NCBI RefSeq assembly: GCF_016342275.1
Contig: NZ_JAEIOT010000004.1
Coordinates: 434,001-498,000, forward strand
From: Corynebacterium marambiense
GTDB taxonomy: Bacteria > Actinomycetota > Actinomycetes > Mycobacteriales > Mycobacteriaceae
Length of the DNA stretch: 64,000 nucleotides
Reading direction: 5' to 3'
The notes under the pieces are model-generated. The model ran no database searches and was not told where the DNA came from. It saw nothing but the letters and a program-made list of their open reading frames with translations. Shown in pieces: positions 16,154-24,874 of this stretch. Position numbers and translations under genes: made by a program. How positions within the stretch are numbered: position 1 is the stretch's first letter; the number at the start of each line of letters is the position of its first letter.

Positions 16154-17088
16154 CACAGTTCCAGGGCGTCGAGGATTCGGTCGGAGGCGTCGGCGACGCT
16201 GGTGCGCCACAGTACGTCGGCGCGGCTGTCGGCGCGCCCCGGGCCACCGTTGATGACGATGAGGGGAAGCCCGGCGTGGCAGGCGTCGAGTGCGATGCGG
16301 TATCCACTCATGACGGCGAGTGAGCTGCCCATGACGATGAGGATGCGCGAGTCGCGGAGGAGCCTGCCGACGGCGTCCCGCCGACTGGTGGGGACGGGTT
16401 CGCCGAAGTAGACGACGTCGGGTTTGAGGAGTGTGGAGCCGCAGGTGGTGCAGCCGACAAGCCGGAAGTGCGTGACGACGTCGGGGGTGAGGTCGATGTC
16501 GCCGTCGGGTCGCACGTTTCCTGTGCCTGTGGCCAGGGCACGTTCGAGGTAGCCGGGGTTTGCCGCGTCGAGGCGGCGGTCGAGGTCGTGGCGGGGTTCG
16601 CGGTTGCCGCAGTGGAGGCAGGTGACGACAGAGAGATCGCCGTGCAGTCCGATGACGGTGCGGGATCCGGCGGCGGTGTGGAGGCCGTCGACGTTCTGGG
16701 TGATGATTCCCGTGATGAGCCCGGCGCGTTCGAGTTCGACGAGGGTGTGGTGGGTGCGGTTGGGTCTCGCACCGGCCATGTGGCGCCAGCCAATGAAGCT
16801 GCGGGCCCAGTAGCGGTGGAGTGCTTCGGGGTCGTGGCGGAACTCCTGGTAGGTCATGGGTCGGCCGCGGGTGAGGGACCCGGCGGGGCCGCGGTAGTCG
16901 GGGATGCCGGAGTCGGTGGACACCCCGGCGCCGGTGAGCACGAGGACACCACCGCGACGCAGTGCGTCGGCGGTGGCGGACAGTGCGTCGTCGGGTGGGG
17001 TTGGTTGTGCGGTTTCCCTGATGACGCGGGAGATGGAGCGGAGTGCGGAGTCGTGGATGCGGGCGATGTCCGGGGTGAAGGGGGTCAA
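16153..17088 (-). CDS. NAD-dependent protein deacetylase (sirtuin)
   Basis: 311 residues if it starts at TTG 17086-17088, which overlaps the SDR stop as TTGA; no ATG or GTG lies suitably near, and the frame further upstream is a shadow of the SDR gene. NAD-binding GAGVSTDSGIPDYRG, the TQNVDGLH motif, catalytic His in VIGLHGDLS, and a four-Cys zinc site (CLHC and CTTC) followed by LLKPDVVYFGEPVP, then MGSSLAVMSG near the end. It should deacylate lysines or serve another NAD-dependent deacylation. Coupled on both sides: SDR upstream, EEP downstream. Confidence 0.92.
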   Translation of the reverse strand: MTPFTPDIARIHDSALRSISRVIRETAQPTPPDDALSATADALRRGGVLVLTGAGVSTDSGIPDYRGPAGSLTRGRPMTYQEFRHDPEALHRYWARSFIGWRHMAGARPNRTHHTLVELERAGLITGIITQNVDGLHTAAGSRTVIGLHGDLSVVTCLHCGNREPRHDLDRRLDAANPGYLERALATGTGNVRPDGDIDLTPDVVTHFRLVGCTTCGSTLLKPDVVYFGEPVPTSRRDAVGRLLRDSRILIVMGSSLAVMSGYRIALDACHAGLPLIVINGGPGRADSRADVLWRTSVADASDRILDALEL

Positions 17089-17852
17089 CCGGCGACCAGC
17101 CTGGTGATGATCTTGCCCATCCAGTGTGGGGTGAGTTCGCGGGCGGTGTGCATGATGTGGTCGGCGGTGGACACGTTGTAGTGGACTTTTGCGCGACTGA
17201 GGCGGCTGGTGGGATGTACGGCGTCCCAGAGGACGTCGGCGATGGCTTCGGGTGTGATGTTGACGCCGAGGCGGCGGACGGATCCGGCGTTGACGGTGGC
17301 GAGGCTGGTTTTTGCCCAGAGGGGCCACAGGTCGACGACGCGGATTCCGTCGGCGTGCCATTCGAGGTTCAATGCCTCGGTGAGACCGGCGACATAAAAC
17401 TTGGTGGCGGAGTAGACGCTGATGTCGGGCTGGCCGTAGATCGCGGACGCGGAGGCCATGTTGACGAGGTGGGAGCCGGGCGTCGCCGCGAGGTAGGGGT
17501 GGGCGGCATGTGCGCCGAGTGTGACGCCGAGGCAGTTGACGTTGATCTGCGCGGCGATGTGCCCGGGGTTCATCTCGGCGAGGTGTCCGTCGGCGATGAT
17601 GCCGGCGTTGTTGTCGAGGACGTCGAGTTGCCCGCCGGTGTGGGCGGTGAATTCGGCTAGTGCGGTGTCCCAACTGTCCGGATCGGTGACGTCGAGGTGG
17701 CCGCTGATCATGGTGCCGCCCTGTTCCTCGCTGATGTCGGGGCCGTCGATGGAGATATCGTAGACGCCGACGGTCCAGCCCTCGCGGAGGAAGCGGCCGG
17801 CGACAGCTGCCCCGATTCCCTGGGCGCCGCCCGAGATGAAGATGTTTCCCAT
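17085..17852 (-). CDS. Short-chain dehydrogenase/reductase
   Basis: 255 residues from ATG 17850-17852, preceded by a very short intergenic gap to the divergent dehydrogenase. NAD(P) motif is FISGGAQGIGAAVAGRF (GGxxGIG), the NAG motif is LDNNAGI, and catalytic residues are S in NMASASAIYG with YSATKFYVAGL (Y-x3-K). An oxidoreductase of unknown substrate. First gene of a three-gene coupled operon with the sirtuin and the EEP protein. Confidence 0.9.
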   Translation of the reverse strand: MGNIFISGGAQGIGAAVAGRFLREGWTVGVYDISIDGPDISEEQGGTMISGHLDVTDPDSWDTALAEFTAHTGGQLDVLDNNAGIIADGHLAEMNPGHIAAQINVNCLGVTLGAHAAHPYLAATPGSHLVNMASASAIYGQPDISVYSATKFYVAGLTEALNLEWHADGIRVVDLWPLWAKTSLATVNAGSVRRLGVNITPEAIADVLWDAVHPTSRLSRAKVHYNVSTADHIMHTARELTPHWMGKIITRLVAG

Positions 17853-17864
17853 AGGTTGGAGTGT

Positions 17865-19364
17865 ATGACTGATTCTTCCACGACTGCCGCTGCCATCACG
17901 ATTACTTGTCCGGTGGATGGTCGGATGGTAGGTCGGGTGATGGGCCACACGCGAGCGGATGTCCGTTCGGCGTTCGCCGTCGCGAGGCGGGCTCAGCCGG
18001 TCTGGGCCGCGACGCCGGTGTCGGACCGGAAGGCGATCATGTTGCGGTTCCATGATCTGGTGCTGTCGCACCGGGACGAGTTGTTGGATCTGATACAGGC
18101 GGAAACGGGCAAGAACCGGGCCAGTGCGTTCGATGAGGTACTCGACGTGGCGGTGACCGCGCGGCACTATGCGTTCGCGGCGGCCGGCCTCTTGGCGCCG
18201 CAGCGGGTGAAGGGGGCGTTGCCGGTGCTGACCCGGACCGTCGTGGAGCGGGAGCCGGTCGGCGTGGTGGGGGTGATCTCCCCGTGGAATTATCCGTTGT
18301 CGATGGCTGTGTCGGACGCGGTTCCTGCTCTCTTGGCGGGTAACGCGGTGGTGGTGAAGCCGGATTCGGCGACGCCGTTGACGGCATTGAAGGCCTCAGA
18401 GTTGTTGTCTGCTGCGGGTCTGCCGACGGAGCTGTTCCAGGTCCTCCCCGGGCCTGGGGAGGAGGTCGGCGGGGCGATCGCCGACGAGTGTGACTACCTG
18501 ATGTTCACGGGTTCCACGGCGACGGGCCGGATACTGGGGGCGAAGGCCGGTGAGCGGTTGATCGGTTATTCGGCGGAGTTGGGCGGCAAGAATCCGTTGA
18601 TCGTCGCACCGGACGCGGATCTAGCGCGCGCGGCGCGTGGCGCACGTCAGGCGTGCTTCGCGAACACGGGCCAGTTGTGCATCTCTGTGGAGCGGATCTA
18701 CGTGCATGAGGAAGTCGCCGGTGGCTTCACGGCCCGGTTCCTGGCGGAGGTGTCGGCGATGACGGTCGGGGCGGGTCCCGGCTGGGACGTCGACATGGGT
18801 TGCCTGATCTCCGAGGAGCACTTGGAGCGGGTGCGGTCAGTGGTCGATGATGCGGTGTCGAAGGGCGCGCGGGTTCTCGCCGGTGGCCATCCGCTGCCGG
18901 AGCTGGGGCCGACGTTCTACGCGCCGACGGTGTTGACGGATGTGCCGCCGGACGCGGAGTTGTATGACGGGGAGGTGTTCGGCCCGGTGGTGTTCCTGGA
19001 GACGGTCACTAGTGTCGACGAGGCGGTGGAGCGGGCCAACGAGACCATCTACGGGCTGAATGCGAGTGTGTGGGCGAAGCCGTCAACGGGCAGCCGGATC
19101 GCCTCGCGCCTGCATGCGGGCACCGTGAACGTGAATGAGGGTTTCGCCGCGGCGTGGGGGTCGGTGTCCGCCCCGATGGGTGGTTGGCGGGCTTCGGGGC
19201 TGGGTCGACGGCACGGGGCGGTGGGGTTGACGAAGTACACGGAGACCCGCACCGTCGCGACGCAGCACCTGGTCCCGGTGTCGGGTCCGCCCGGTGTCGA
19301 CCGGGAGCTGTTCTCGGACGTGATGTCGACGGCTCTGCGCTGGGGCAAGCGTGTCCTGCGCTGA
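17865..19364 (+). CDS. NAD(P)-dependent aldehyde dehydrogenase, succinate-semialdehyde dehydrogenase-like
   Basis: 499 residues from ATG 17865. Family motifs: GVISPWNYPLSMAV, FTGSTATGRILGAKAG, SAELGGKNPLIVAPD with the general-base Glu, and CFANTGQLCISVERIYVH with the catalytic Cys. The overall pattern matches the GabD2-like succinate-semialdehyde dehydrogenase group of mycolata, but aldehyde specificity is not certain. It is divergent from the SDR gene with only 12 bp between the start codons, so the two promoters must lie inside each other's coding sequence or upstream leader. Confidence 0.88.
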   Translation: MTDSSTTAAAITITCPVDGRMVGRVMGHTRADVRSAFAVARRAQPVWAATPVSDRKAIMLRFHDLVLSHRDELLDLIQAETGKNRASAFDEVLDVAVTARHYAFAAAGLLAPQRVKGALPVLTRTVVEREPVGVVGVISPWNYPLSMAVSDAVPALLAGNAVVVKPDSATPLTALKASELLSAAGLPTELFQVLPGPGEEVGGAIADECDYLMFTGSTATGRILGAKAGERLIGYSAELGGKNPLIVAPDADLARAARGARQACFANTGQLCISVERIYVHEEVAGGFTARFLAEVSAMTVGAGPGWDVDMGCLISEEHLERVRSVVDDAVSKGARVLAGGHPLPELGPTFYAPTVLTDVPPDAELYDGEVFGPVVFLETVTSVDEAVERANETIYGLNASVWAKPSTGSRIASRLHAGTVNVNEGFAAAWGSVSAPMGGWRASGLGRRHGAVGLTKYTETRTVATQHLVPVSGPPGVDRELFSDVMSTALRWGKRVLR

Positions 19365-20604
19365 CCAGGTTGTCTGGCTGCGCCGGGATCTGCGCCTGCA
19401 CGATCATCCGGCGCTGGCTGCGGGCGGTCCCGGTGCGCGGGTCGTCGTGGTGCGGGAGCCTGCGGCGAACGGGTTCCAGCAGGCGCTCCTCGACGCCGCG
19501 TTGGATGAGGTCCGTGCGCACCGCATGGTGGAGGTTTTCGACGGCGATCCGCGCGAGATCATTCCGGGGTTGAACCCGGCGAAGGTGTGGGTGAGCGCCG
19601 ATTTCACGCCGTCGGGTCTGGCCCGTGACCGGGCGGTCTCGGACGCCCTGGGTCCCGGTGTGATGGAGGCCGCCGGGTCGGCGTACGCCGTCGATCCGGG
19701 GATTCTGCGCACGGGGCAGGGCGGGCACTACAAGGTGTTCACGCCGTTCTACCGGGCGTGGTGTGACTACGGCGCCGATGATCCGGTGGGCGCTCTCCCC
19801 GGTGACCGTGGGCTGCCGGTGACACGGGCGTGGCGGGACTGGTGTGAGTTCCTGCGGGATCGGTTGGGCGGTTACGCGGAGAACCGGGACATCCCGGCGA
19901 TCGACGGCACGTCCCGGATCTCGGGGTGGCTGGCCGTGGGTGCCCTGCATCCGCGGAGTCTGCTGGCGACGCTGGCCAGGGCAGATGCGCCGGAGGTGGA
20001 TAAGGAGGCGTTCGCGCGGGAGCTGGCATTCCGTGAGTTCTACTCTGATTTTCTCTACCACCGGCCCGAAACGGCGCATAGTGACGTCAATCCACGGTTC
20101 GCGGGTTTCCGGTGGAACGAGGCGGGCACGGAGTTCGACCTGTGGGCCCGGGGACTCACAGGCTTCCCAATCGTGGATGCCGGGATGCGTCAGCTTGCGG
20201 CGACGGGCTGGATGCACAACCGGGTGCGGATGCTGGTGGCCAGTTTCCTGACGAAGGACCTCCACTTGCCGTGGCAGTCAGGTGCGGAGCACTTTCGCCG
20301 GCACCTGGTGGATTTTGATGTGGCTAGCAACCAGCATTCGTGGCAGTGGTGTGCGGGGACGGGTACGGACGCATCCCCCTACTTCCGGGTGTTCAATCCG
20401 ATGACGCAGGGTAGGAAGTTCGATCCGGATGCCTGCTACATCACCCGCTGGGTACCGGAGTTGCGGGGTGTTCCGGCCGGTGACATCCACGCGATACGGA
20501 ATCTGCCCCCTGAATATCCGGCACCGATCGTCGATCATGCGGAGGAGCGACGCGACGCACTGGCACGGTACGAGGAAACCAAGGGGGCTTCCGGAGTGCT
20601 TTAA
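19351..20604 (+). CDS. phr: Deoxyribodipyrimidine photolyase
   Basis: 417 residues from GTG 19351, overlapping the aldehyde dehydrogenase stop by 14 bp. N-terminal antenna-chromophore domain starts VVWLRRDLRLHDHPAL; C-terminal FAD domain has LAFREFYSDFLYHRP, TGFPIVDAGMRQLAATGWMH, NRVRMLVASFLTKDL and YFRVFNPMTQGRKFDP. These are class I CPD photolyase motifs. The enzyme repairs UV-induced pyrimidine dimers using blue light. It is a little shorter than many class I enzymes (about 450-470 residues). Confidence 0.93.
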   Translation: MSCADQVVWLRRDLRLHDHPALAAGGPGARVVVVREPAANGFQQALLDAALDEVRAHRMVEVFDGDPREIIPGLNPAKVWVSADFTPSGLARDRAVSDALGPGVMEAAGSAYAVDPGILRTGQGGHYKVFTPFYRAWCDYGADDPVGALPGDRGLPVTRAWRDWCEFLRDRLGGYAENRDIPAIDGTSRISGWLAVGALHPRSLLATLARADAPEVDKEAFARELAFREFYSDFLYHRPETAHSDVNPRFAGFRWNEAGTEFDLWARGLTGFPIVDAGMRQLAATGWMHNRVRMLVASFLTKDLHLPWQSGAEHFRRHLVDFDVASNQHSWQWCAGTGTDASPYFRVFNPMTQGRKFDPDACYITRWVPELRGVPAGDIHAIRNLPPEYPAPIVDHAEERRDALARYEETKGASGVL

Positions 20605-20641
20605 GGTGCGTCACGGTCGCTGATCGCCTAGGTTTATTCCC

Positions 20642-21706
20642 ATGAGTGCACTTCACACCCGTTCCGCTGGTAATACCACCGGACTTCTTCGTCTTTCTTC
20701 GGTGGTTGCGGCGGTTCTCACCGCGCTGGCGGTCATCCTCACCCTGACCGCTCCCCCGGCGCACGCCGCGGGTAACCGCGACTGGCTGCGGCCCGGATGC
20801 GAGTGGGATGGGCACGGGCACTGGATCCAGAAGTGCTGGGTTCCCTCACCCGCCAACGGTCGGGACATGGCTGTCCTGGTTCAGCCCGCAGCGTATGGCG
20901 GTAACGGTGGCCTCTACCTGCTTGACGGCTTGGAGGCCCCCCGGGACAGCAATGACTGGGCCCGCACCGACGTGATGAACCAGTTCCTGGGGGACAATGT
21001 CACCATCGTGATGCCCGTCGGGGGCCGAGGCCAGTTCTACGCGGACTGGGCGCAGGCGGGTCAGCCGTTGTCCTCCGGCTACAGTTCGGAGATCGGCCAG
21101 GTGCCGCCACTGCAGTGGGCGCAGTGGGAGACGTTCCTCACCGCTGAACTTCCCGGCTGGTTGCAGCACCATTTCGGGGTGAGTCCGAACCGGAACTCCA
21201 TCGCGGGAATCTCGATGGGGGCGCTGCCGACGTTGACGCTCGCGTCCCGGCACTCTGACCAGTTCAAGCAGGCCATCGCACTGTCCGGTTTCATCGATCC
21301 CGCTGCGGCGACGCACATTCCGATGATCGCGGCGGTCGGTTCCGCGGGTTCCTCGTTCGGTGGCGGCCAGGTGTGGGAGCTTTTCGGTTCCTCACCGGCG
21401 TTCAGCTCCAACATGAACAAGCTCGACCCGGTGGCGAACATCCAGGGGCTGCGGAACGTCGACACCATCGTCTACTCCGGCAACGGACTCAAGCACCCTG
21501 CGGACGGGTTCCCGCCGCCAGCGAACATCCCGCTGTCGATCCTGGGTGAGTTCTTCATCAACCTCTCCAGTATCAGCTTCGTCACGAAGGCCCGCGCACA
21601 GGGTCTTAACGTGGAGCACCAGCAGGGCGACGGGATCCACACCTGGGCACCCTGGGTCCGCGTCATTCAGAATAATCACGGCAGAATCCTCGGCGCCGTC
21701 GGCTGA
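20642..21706 (+). CDS. Secreted trehalose mycolyltransferase-like esterase
   Basis: 354 residues. A signal peptide with a long hydrophobic core (VVAAVLTALAVILTLTAPPA) ends at AHA-AG near residue 43. The alpha/beta-hydrolase core has GLYLLDGLEA, TIVMPVGGRG and the nucleophile elbow GISMGALPTL with Ser191; the C-terminal GDGIHTWAPW supplies His. This is the antigen-85 / corynomycolyl transferase (Cmt) family, which moves mycolates between trehalose lipids and arabinogalactan in the cell envelope. Strong evidence that the host makes mycolic acids. Confidence 0.9.
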   Translation: MSALHTRSAGNTTGLLRLSSVVAAVLTALAVILTLTAPPAHAAGNRDWLRPGCEWDGHGHWIQKCWVPSPANGRDMAVLVQPAAYGGNGGLYLLDGLEAPRDSNDWARTDVMNQFLGDNVTIVMPVGGRGQFYADWAQAGQPLSSGYSSEIGQVPPLQWAQWETFLTAELPGWLQHHFGVSPNRNSIAGISMGALPTLTLASRHSDQFKQAIALSGFIDPAAATHIPMIAAVGSAGSSFGGGQVWELFGSSPAFSSNMNKLDPVANIQGLRNVDTIVYSGNGLKHPADGFPPPANIPLSILGEFFINLSSISFVTKARAQGLNVEHQQGDGIHTWAPWVRVIQNNHGRILGAVG

Positions 21707-21723
21707 TCCCAGCGGTGTCTCGA

Positions 21724-21757
21724 AACCCCCGCCACTGCAGGTCAGTGTGCGGGGTTT
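21724..21757 (+). terminator. Intrinsic terminator after the mycolyltransferase gene
   Basis: AAACCCCCGC and GCGGGGTTTT form a stem around a central loop 18 bp after the stop codon, with the right arm ending in a T run. Confidence 0.8.
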
Positions 21758-21811
21758 TCACATGCCGGGGAGCTTGACCCTGCCACTGTGTCAGACTGTT
21801 GACTGGAAACC

Positions 21812-22645
21812 ATGAACCACTACCACGGCCTCAGAATAGGTGTTTTCTCCCAGCTCACCGGCATCAGTGTGCGAATGCTCCGGCACTACGGCATGCACGG
21901 TGTCCTCACCCCGGCGATGACTGATCCCGCGACGGGATACCGCTTCTACTCCTCGGATCAGATCCCCCAGGCACTCCTCGTCACCCGGCTGCGCGACGCC
22001 GGGTTCCCGGTCCGTGCTATCAGCACAATCCTGGAATCCAGAGGAGACTCAGTTGTGCTGTCGACACTCACCGAGGAACGTCGAACCGCGATCATGCAGG
22101 ACATGGCGACGGCTCAGGAGCAGTTGCGGGCACTCACCAATCTGAATCTTCGGGAAACGGTCACGCCCGTGGCGGTGACCCGGACCGTGTTCCCCGCCAC
22201 GGATGTCGTCAGTCTGCGTGAGGTGCTCCCCACCTACAACGACGAGCACGGCCTGTGGGAACGTCTCCAGGCGCTGACCATCGAGCAGGCCACGCCCTGT
22301 GCTCTGGGCGGTATCGCGGGGGCGGTGTACCACGATGCCGAGTTCCGGGAATCGGAGACGGACGTGGAGATCTTCGTTCAGGTTACCGAGCCGTGCCAGC
22401 CGGGGTCGCCGTTGGTTCACCGGGCGCTGCCGGAACGGGACGTCGTCACCGCGACGCTCCACGGATCCTACGAGCGGATGGGCACGGTCACCGCACAGAT
22501 CGGCGCCTACCTCGTCGAGCACGGTCTGGAGGCAGGGCCGATGATCAACCTCTACCGGGTTTCACCCGCGCAGGACCCGAATCCGGACAACTGGGTCACC
22601 GACGTCGTGTTCCCCCTGATTCAGGATGACATGCCGGCGACATAA
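21812..22645 (+). CDS. MerR-family transcriptional regulator with effector-binding domain
   Basis: 277 residues. N-terminal MerR helix-turn-helix: IGVFSQLTGISVRMLRHYGM, then DPATGYRFYSSDQ, the usual winged-helix pattern. A coiled-coil dimer helix follows (residues about 80-115). The C-terminal part (about 150-277; SETDVEIFVQVTEP, ATLHGSYERMGTVTAQIGAY) resembles the GyrI-like small-molecule domain of BmrR-type regulators. Activator of a multidrug or metabolite response is the usual role. Overlaps the convergent DinB-like gene by 25 bp. Confidence 0.88.
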   Translation: MNHYHGLRIGVFSQLTGISVRMLRHYGMHGVLTPAMTDPATGYRFYSSDQIPQALLVTRLRDAGFPVRAISTILESRGDSVVLSTLTEERRTAIMQDMATAQEQLRALTNLNLRETVTPVAVTRTVFPATDVVSLREVLPTYNDEHGLWERLQALTIEQATPCALGGIAGAVYHDAEFRESETDVEIFVQVTEPCQPGSPLVHRALPERDVVTATLHGSYERMGTVTAQIGAYLVEHGLEAGPMINLYRVSPAQDPNPDNWVTDVVFPLIQDDMPAT

Positions 22646-23118
22646 GCCACCTGGCCGACGTGCTGGGCGGCGTCATAGAGGATGCTGACGAGACGGGTGG
22701 CCCGCGTGACGGGTGGGTCGTAGGAATCGTCGATGATCTCCGCCCACTGCCCGTTCCGCAGGCTCCCGGCGTACCGCGCCGCAGCGGAGCACGCGGCGAT
22801 GAGATAACCGGTGAGTCCCTCCTGATCATCGGACACAATGCGGGCCGCGTCGTCGGGACTGTCGCCGTACCCAATGCCGTCACCGGCCGGGCCGAGGCAC
22901 AACCGGTCGCGCCATCCGTCGGCCCACACCTCGGTACCGCCGGTGAGCTGCGCGAGCTGCACATCCATCTGACGGGCCGCGTGCCAGAGCAGCCACGCCG
23001 GTGAATTCGGGTGGCCGCCGGGGTGACCGTTCAATACCTCCGGAGTCAACATCGGTAGGGCTGCAGCGGCTGCGGCGGGGCGATGGGCGAGATCGGCGAA
23101 TAGGGCGGAGGTGTCCAT
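22621..23118 (-). CDS. DinB-superfamily (mycothiol-dependent enzyme-like) protein
   Basis: 165 residues from ATG 23116-23118, preferred over 23190 because the extension is not protein-like. Four-helix-bundle pattern with NSPAWLLWHAARQMDVQLAQ and the C-terminal SILYDAAQHVGQVAYVAGM supplying the conserved histidines. DUF664/DinB proteins in mycolata include mycothiol-dependent transferases and isomerases. No substrate can be given. Confidence 0.75.
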   Translation of the reverse strand: MDTSALFADLAHRPAAAAAALPMLTPEVLNGHPGGHPNSPAWLLWHAARQMDVQLAQLTGGTEVWADGWRDRLCLGPAGDGIGYGDSPDDAARIVSDDQEGLTGYLIAACSAAARYAGSLRNGQWAEIIDDSYDPPVTRATRLVSILYDAAQHVGQVAYVAGMSS

Positions 23119-23334
23119 GCCCGCCAGTGTAGGCCCCGGGGTCACTCCGGCAGCGGGATCGAGGACAGTCTCCCAGAGCCTCTTGACCACGTTTTCCGGG
23201 CAGGGTCATTGCTCAGCGTTGTAGCGACCCTCAACTCGTGCCCTTGAAATGCTCCCGGACAGGAAAGCCGACTGCCGCAGCGTGTGTGCCGACCCCAGCG
23301 CACCCACCGCCAGGAGCTGTCCCGCTCGGAAAAA

Positions 23335-23913
23335 TCACCGGGTACCGAGAGTCCCCCAAACGACGATACGTTTGGTTAGGTCATCGACCCCGATCCATCG
23401 ACCTATCTGGTCGCTGTCGGTATCCCCGATATCCTCGACGAGCGTGATCGTCCAGGACCGGTAAGCGTCCATGTAACCGAGTTGTGAGCCCGCGGGAACC
23501 AGAATCAGCACGACCCGTTGGGGTATCGGGGTCCAGCACCTTTCCGGGGTGCGGATTACTGGTCCCTCACCGGTTTTTCGGGCAACTGGTCGGTTCGGCA
23601 GGGAGCAGCACATTCTCGGTGTGGTGGAGCTCGGCACAGCTGACGACGCCCGCAGACACCTGCTCAACCTTTCCATCCGCCCGCCGGATGCGCGCAACGC
23701 TCGTAGTCTCCACCTGGCCCTCCGGCGGATTCGAGGTGCCTGTTCAGCGCGGACCCGTCCCCCAGCTCGATCCGGTGTCCCACCTGAACCCGGTGGTGTC
23801 CCCGACGGTGAGACCCCCGATGTAGGCATTCGCGTCATAGACGGTCACGGCAAGTCCAGCGACTCAGGCTCCAACGCCCACAGCGGTGCAGGGAGATTCT
23901 CCGTACTATTCAT
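23335..23913 (-). pseudogene. Decayed gene of unknown function
   Basis: Protein-like sequence runs leftward but changes frame and is interrupted. ATG 23911-23913 opens NSTENLPAPLWALEPESLDL and stops; one base shifted, from 23848, comes TVYDANAYIGGLTVGDTTGF, interrupted by TGA at 23744-23746, then in the same frame EGQVETTSVARIRRADGKVE and CAELHHTENVLLPAEPT; finally a second shift gives QLGYMDAYRSWTITLVEDIG to a stop at 23335. At least two frameshifts and one nonsense codon. A continuous 167-codon frame exists (23335-23838) but its first half is not protein-like. Family not recognised. Confidence 0.55.
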
Positions 23914-23922
23914 CGGTACCCG

Positions 23923-24696
23923 TCATCGTTCCTCCTCCACGGAGCTCCGGTCCCAGCGACGCGTGGTGGGTGACTCGCTGAGCAGGTTCACCGCCAGGGT
24001 CCGGACCCCGTCCCTGACCTTTCCCGGGACACCGGGCCCAGGGCGCGCCGCCACGCACAGCTCCGGGGCGTACCAGATGGTTTCACCGGGCCGCACCGCG
24101 AAACTCAGGTGTACATCCTCCGACACCCGGACGCCGGCCTCGCGCACCGAACGACGGACCGAACACCACCAGTCCCGGCGGAGACTGTAGTTCGTACCGT
24201 AGAACGGCTGATGTCCGAGGATTCTGCCCACCGATGCCCCGTGGGCTCGCCGGTAGACCCCGCTCAGAAGATCACCACGCCAACCGGGGATCTCGAAGCG
24301 GGTAGGACCACTGACCCCCACGACAGTAAAGCCGGGAGTCTGGGTGCAAGCTCTGTCCCAAGCTGAGATCAGACGCACGAGATGATCCGGGGCCGGATTG
24401 CTCCGCGGGTTGACGCGGAGGAGCACTGTCCCGGAGGCGGCATCGAAGCCAGTCCAGGTTGGGAGGACGTACTGGTCGGTGGACACCGTGATCACGTCAT
24501 GGGCGGCGGCGACCCCCGAAACCCCACTGGGGGTCCCCGGATCTGTGACCACGATGACCTCCCGGACGGGGATGGTCTGCCGATCGAGGGCATCGAGGCA
24601 TCGCCGCAACAGTTCAGCGTCGTGTCCGGCGGGAACTATGATACTGATCTCCTGTGCCCCGGCCCCTGGCCTGTCGGATGATCCCGGTGACATCAT
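23923..24696 (-). CDS. Family 2 glycosyltransferase
   Basis: 257 residues, starting at ATG 24694-24696 (a second ATG follows directly). ISIIVPAGHDAELLRRCLDA and REVIVVTDPG open the GT-A fold; GFDAASGTVLLRVNPRSNPA holds the DxD-equivalent region, and GTNYSLRRDWW with VREAGVRVSEDVHLS contains the ED motif. No membrane segment, so probably cytosolic. Weakly similar in plan to the other GT2 gene at 4.3-5.0 kb. It lies directly before the pseudogene on the same strand, ten bases apart, which suggests they were once one operon. Confidence 0.82.
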   Translation of the reverse strand: MMSPGSSDRPGAGAQEISIIVPAGHDAELLRRCLDALDRQTIPVREVIVVTDPGTPSGVSGVAAAHDVITVSTDQYVLPTWTGFDAASGTVLLRVNPRSNPAPDHLVRLISAWDRACTQTPGFTVVGVSGPTRFEIPGWRGDLLSGVYRRAHGASVGRILGHQPFYGTNYSLRRDWWCSVRRSVREAGVRVSEDVHLSFAVRPGETIWYAPELCVAARPGPGVPGKVRDGVRTLAVNLLSESPTTRRWDRSSVEEER

Positions 24697-24805
24697 CTAC
24701 CTCTCTCCACGGTGTCCGTCGAGTGCGGAGCACTGGCCAACAGTGTAATCCGGCTCGCTCCGGTGGTCCCCTGTCCCGGTGGCGGGATCGACACGATTGA
24801 ACACA

Positions 24806-24834
24806 TGAAAAGACCCCGCCAAGGCGGGGTCTTC
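24806..24834. terminator. Bidirectional intrinsic terminator
   Basis: AAGACCCCGCC and GGCGGGGTCTT form a perfect stem with a two-base loop, with an A-run before it and T-rich end; it lies between the glycosyltransferase promoter and the small exported protein gene's 3' end. Confidence 0.8.
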
Positions 24835-24874
24835 ATGCAACCTGAACCTGTCAGACTTCAGCAGCCGGGAAATC

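Noticed and set aside
19009..20265. A 418-codon minus-strand frame across the dehydrogenase/photolyase junction
   Set aside because: Arg/Pro/His-rich shadow of two well-supported genes.
23335..23838. An intact 167-codon gene
   Set aside because: The first half of this frame is not protein-like, while the other frames over the same DNA read as sensible protein; a pseudogene fits better.
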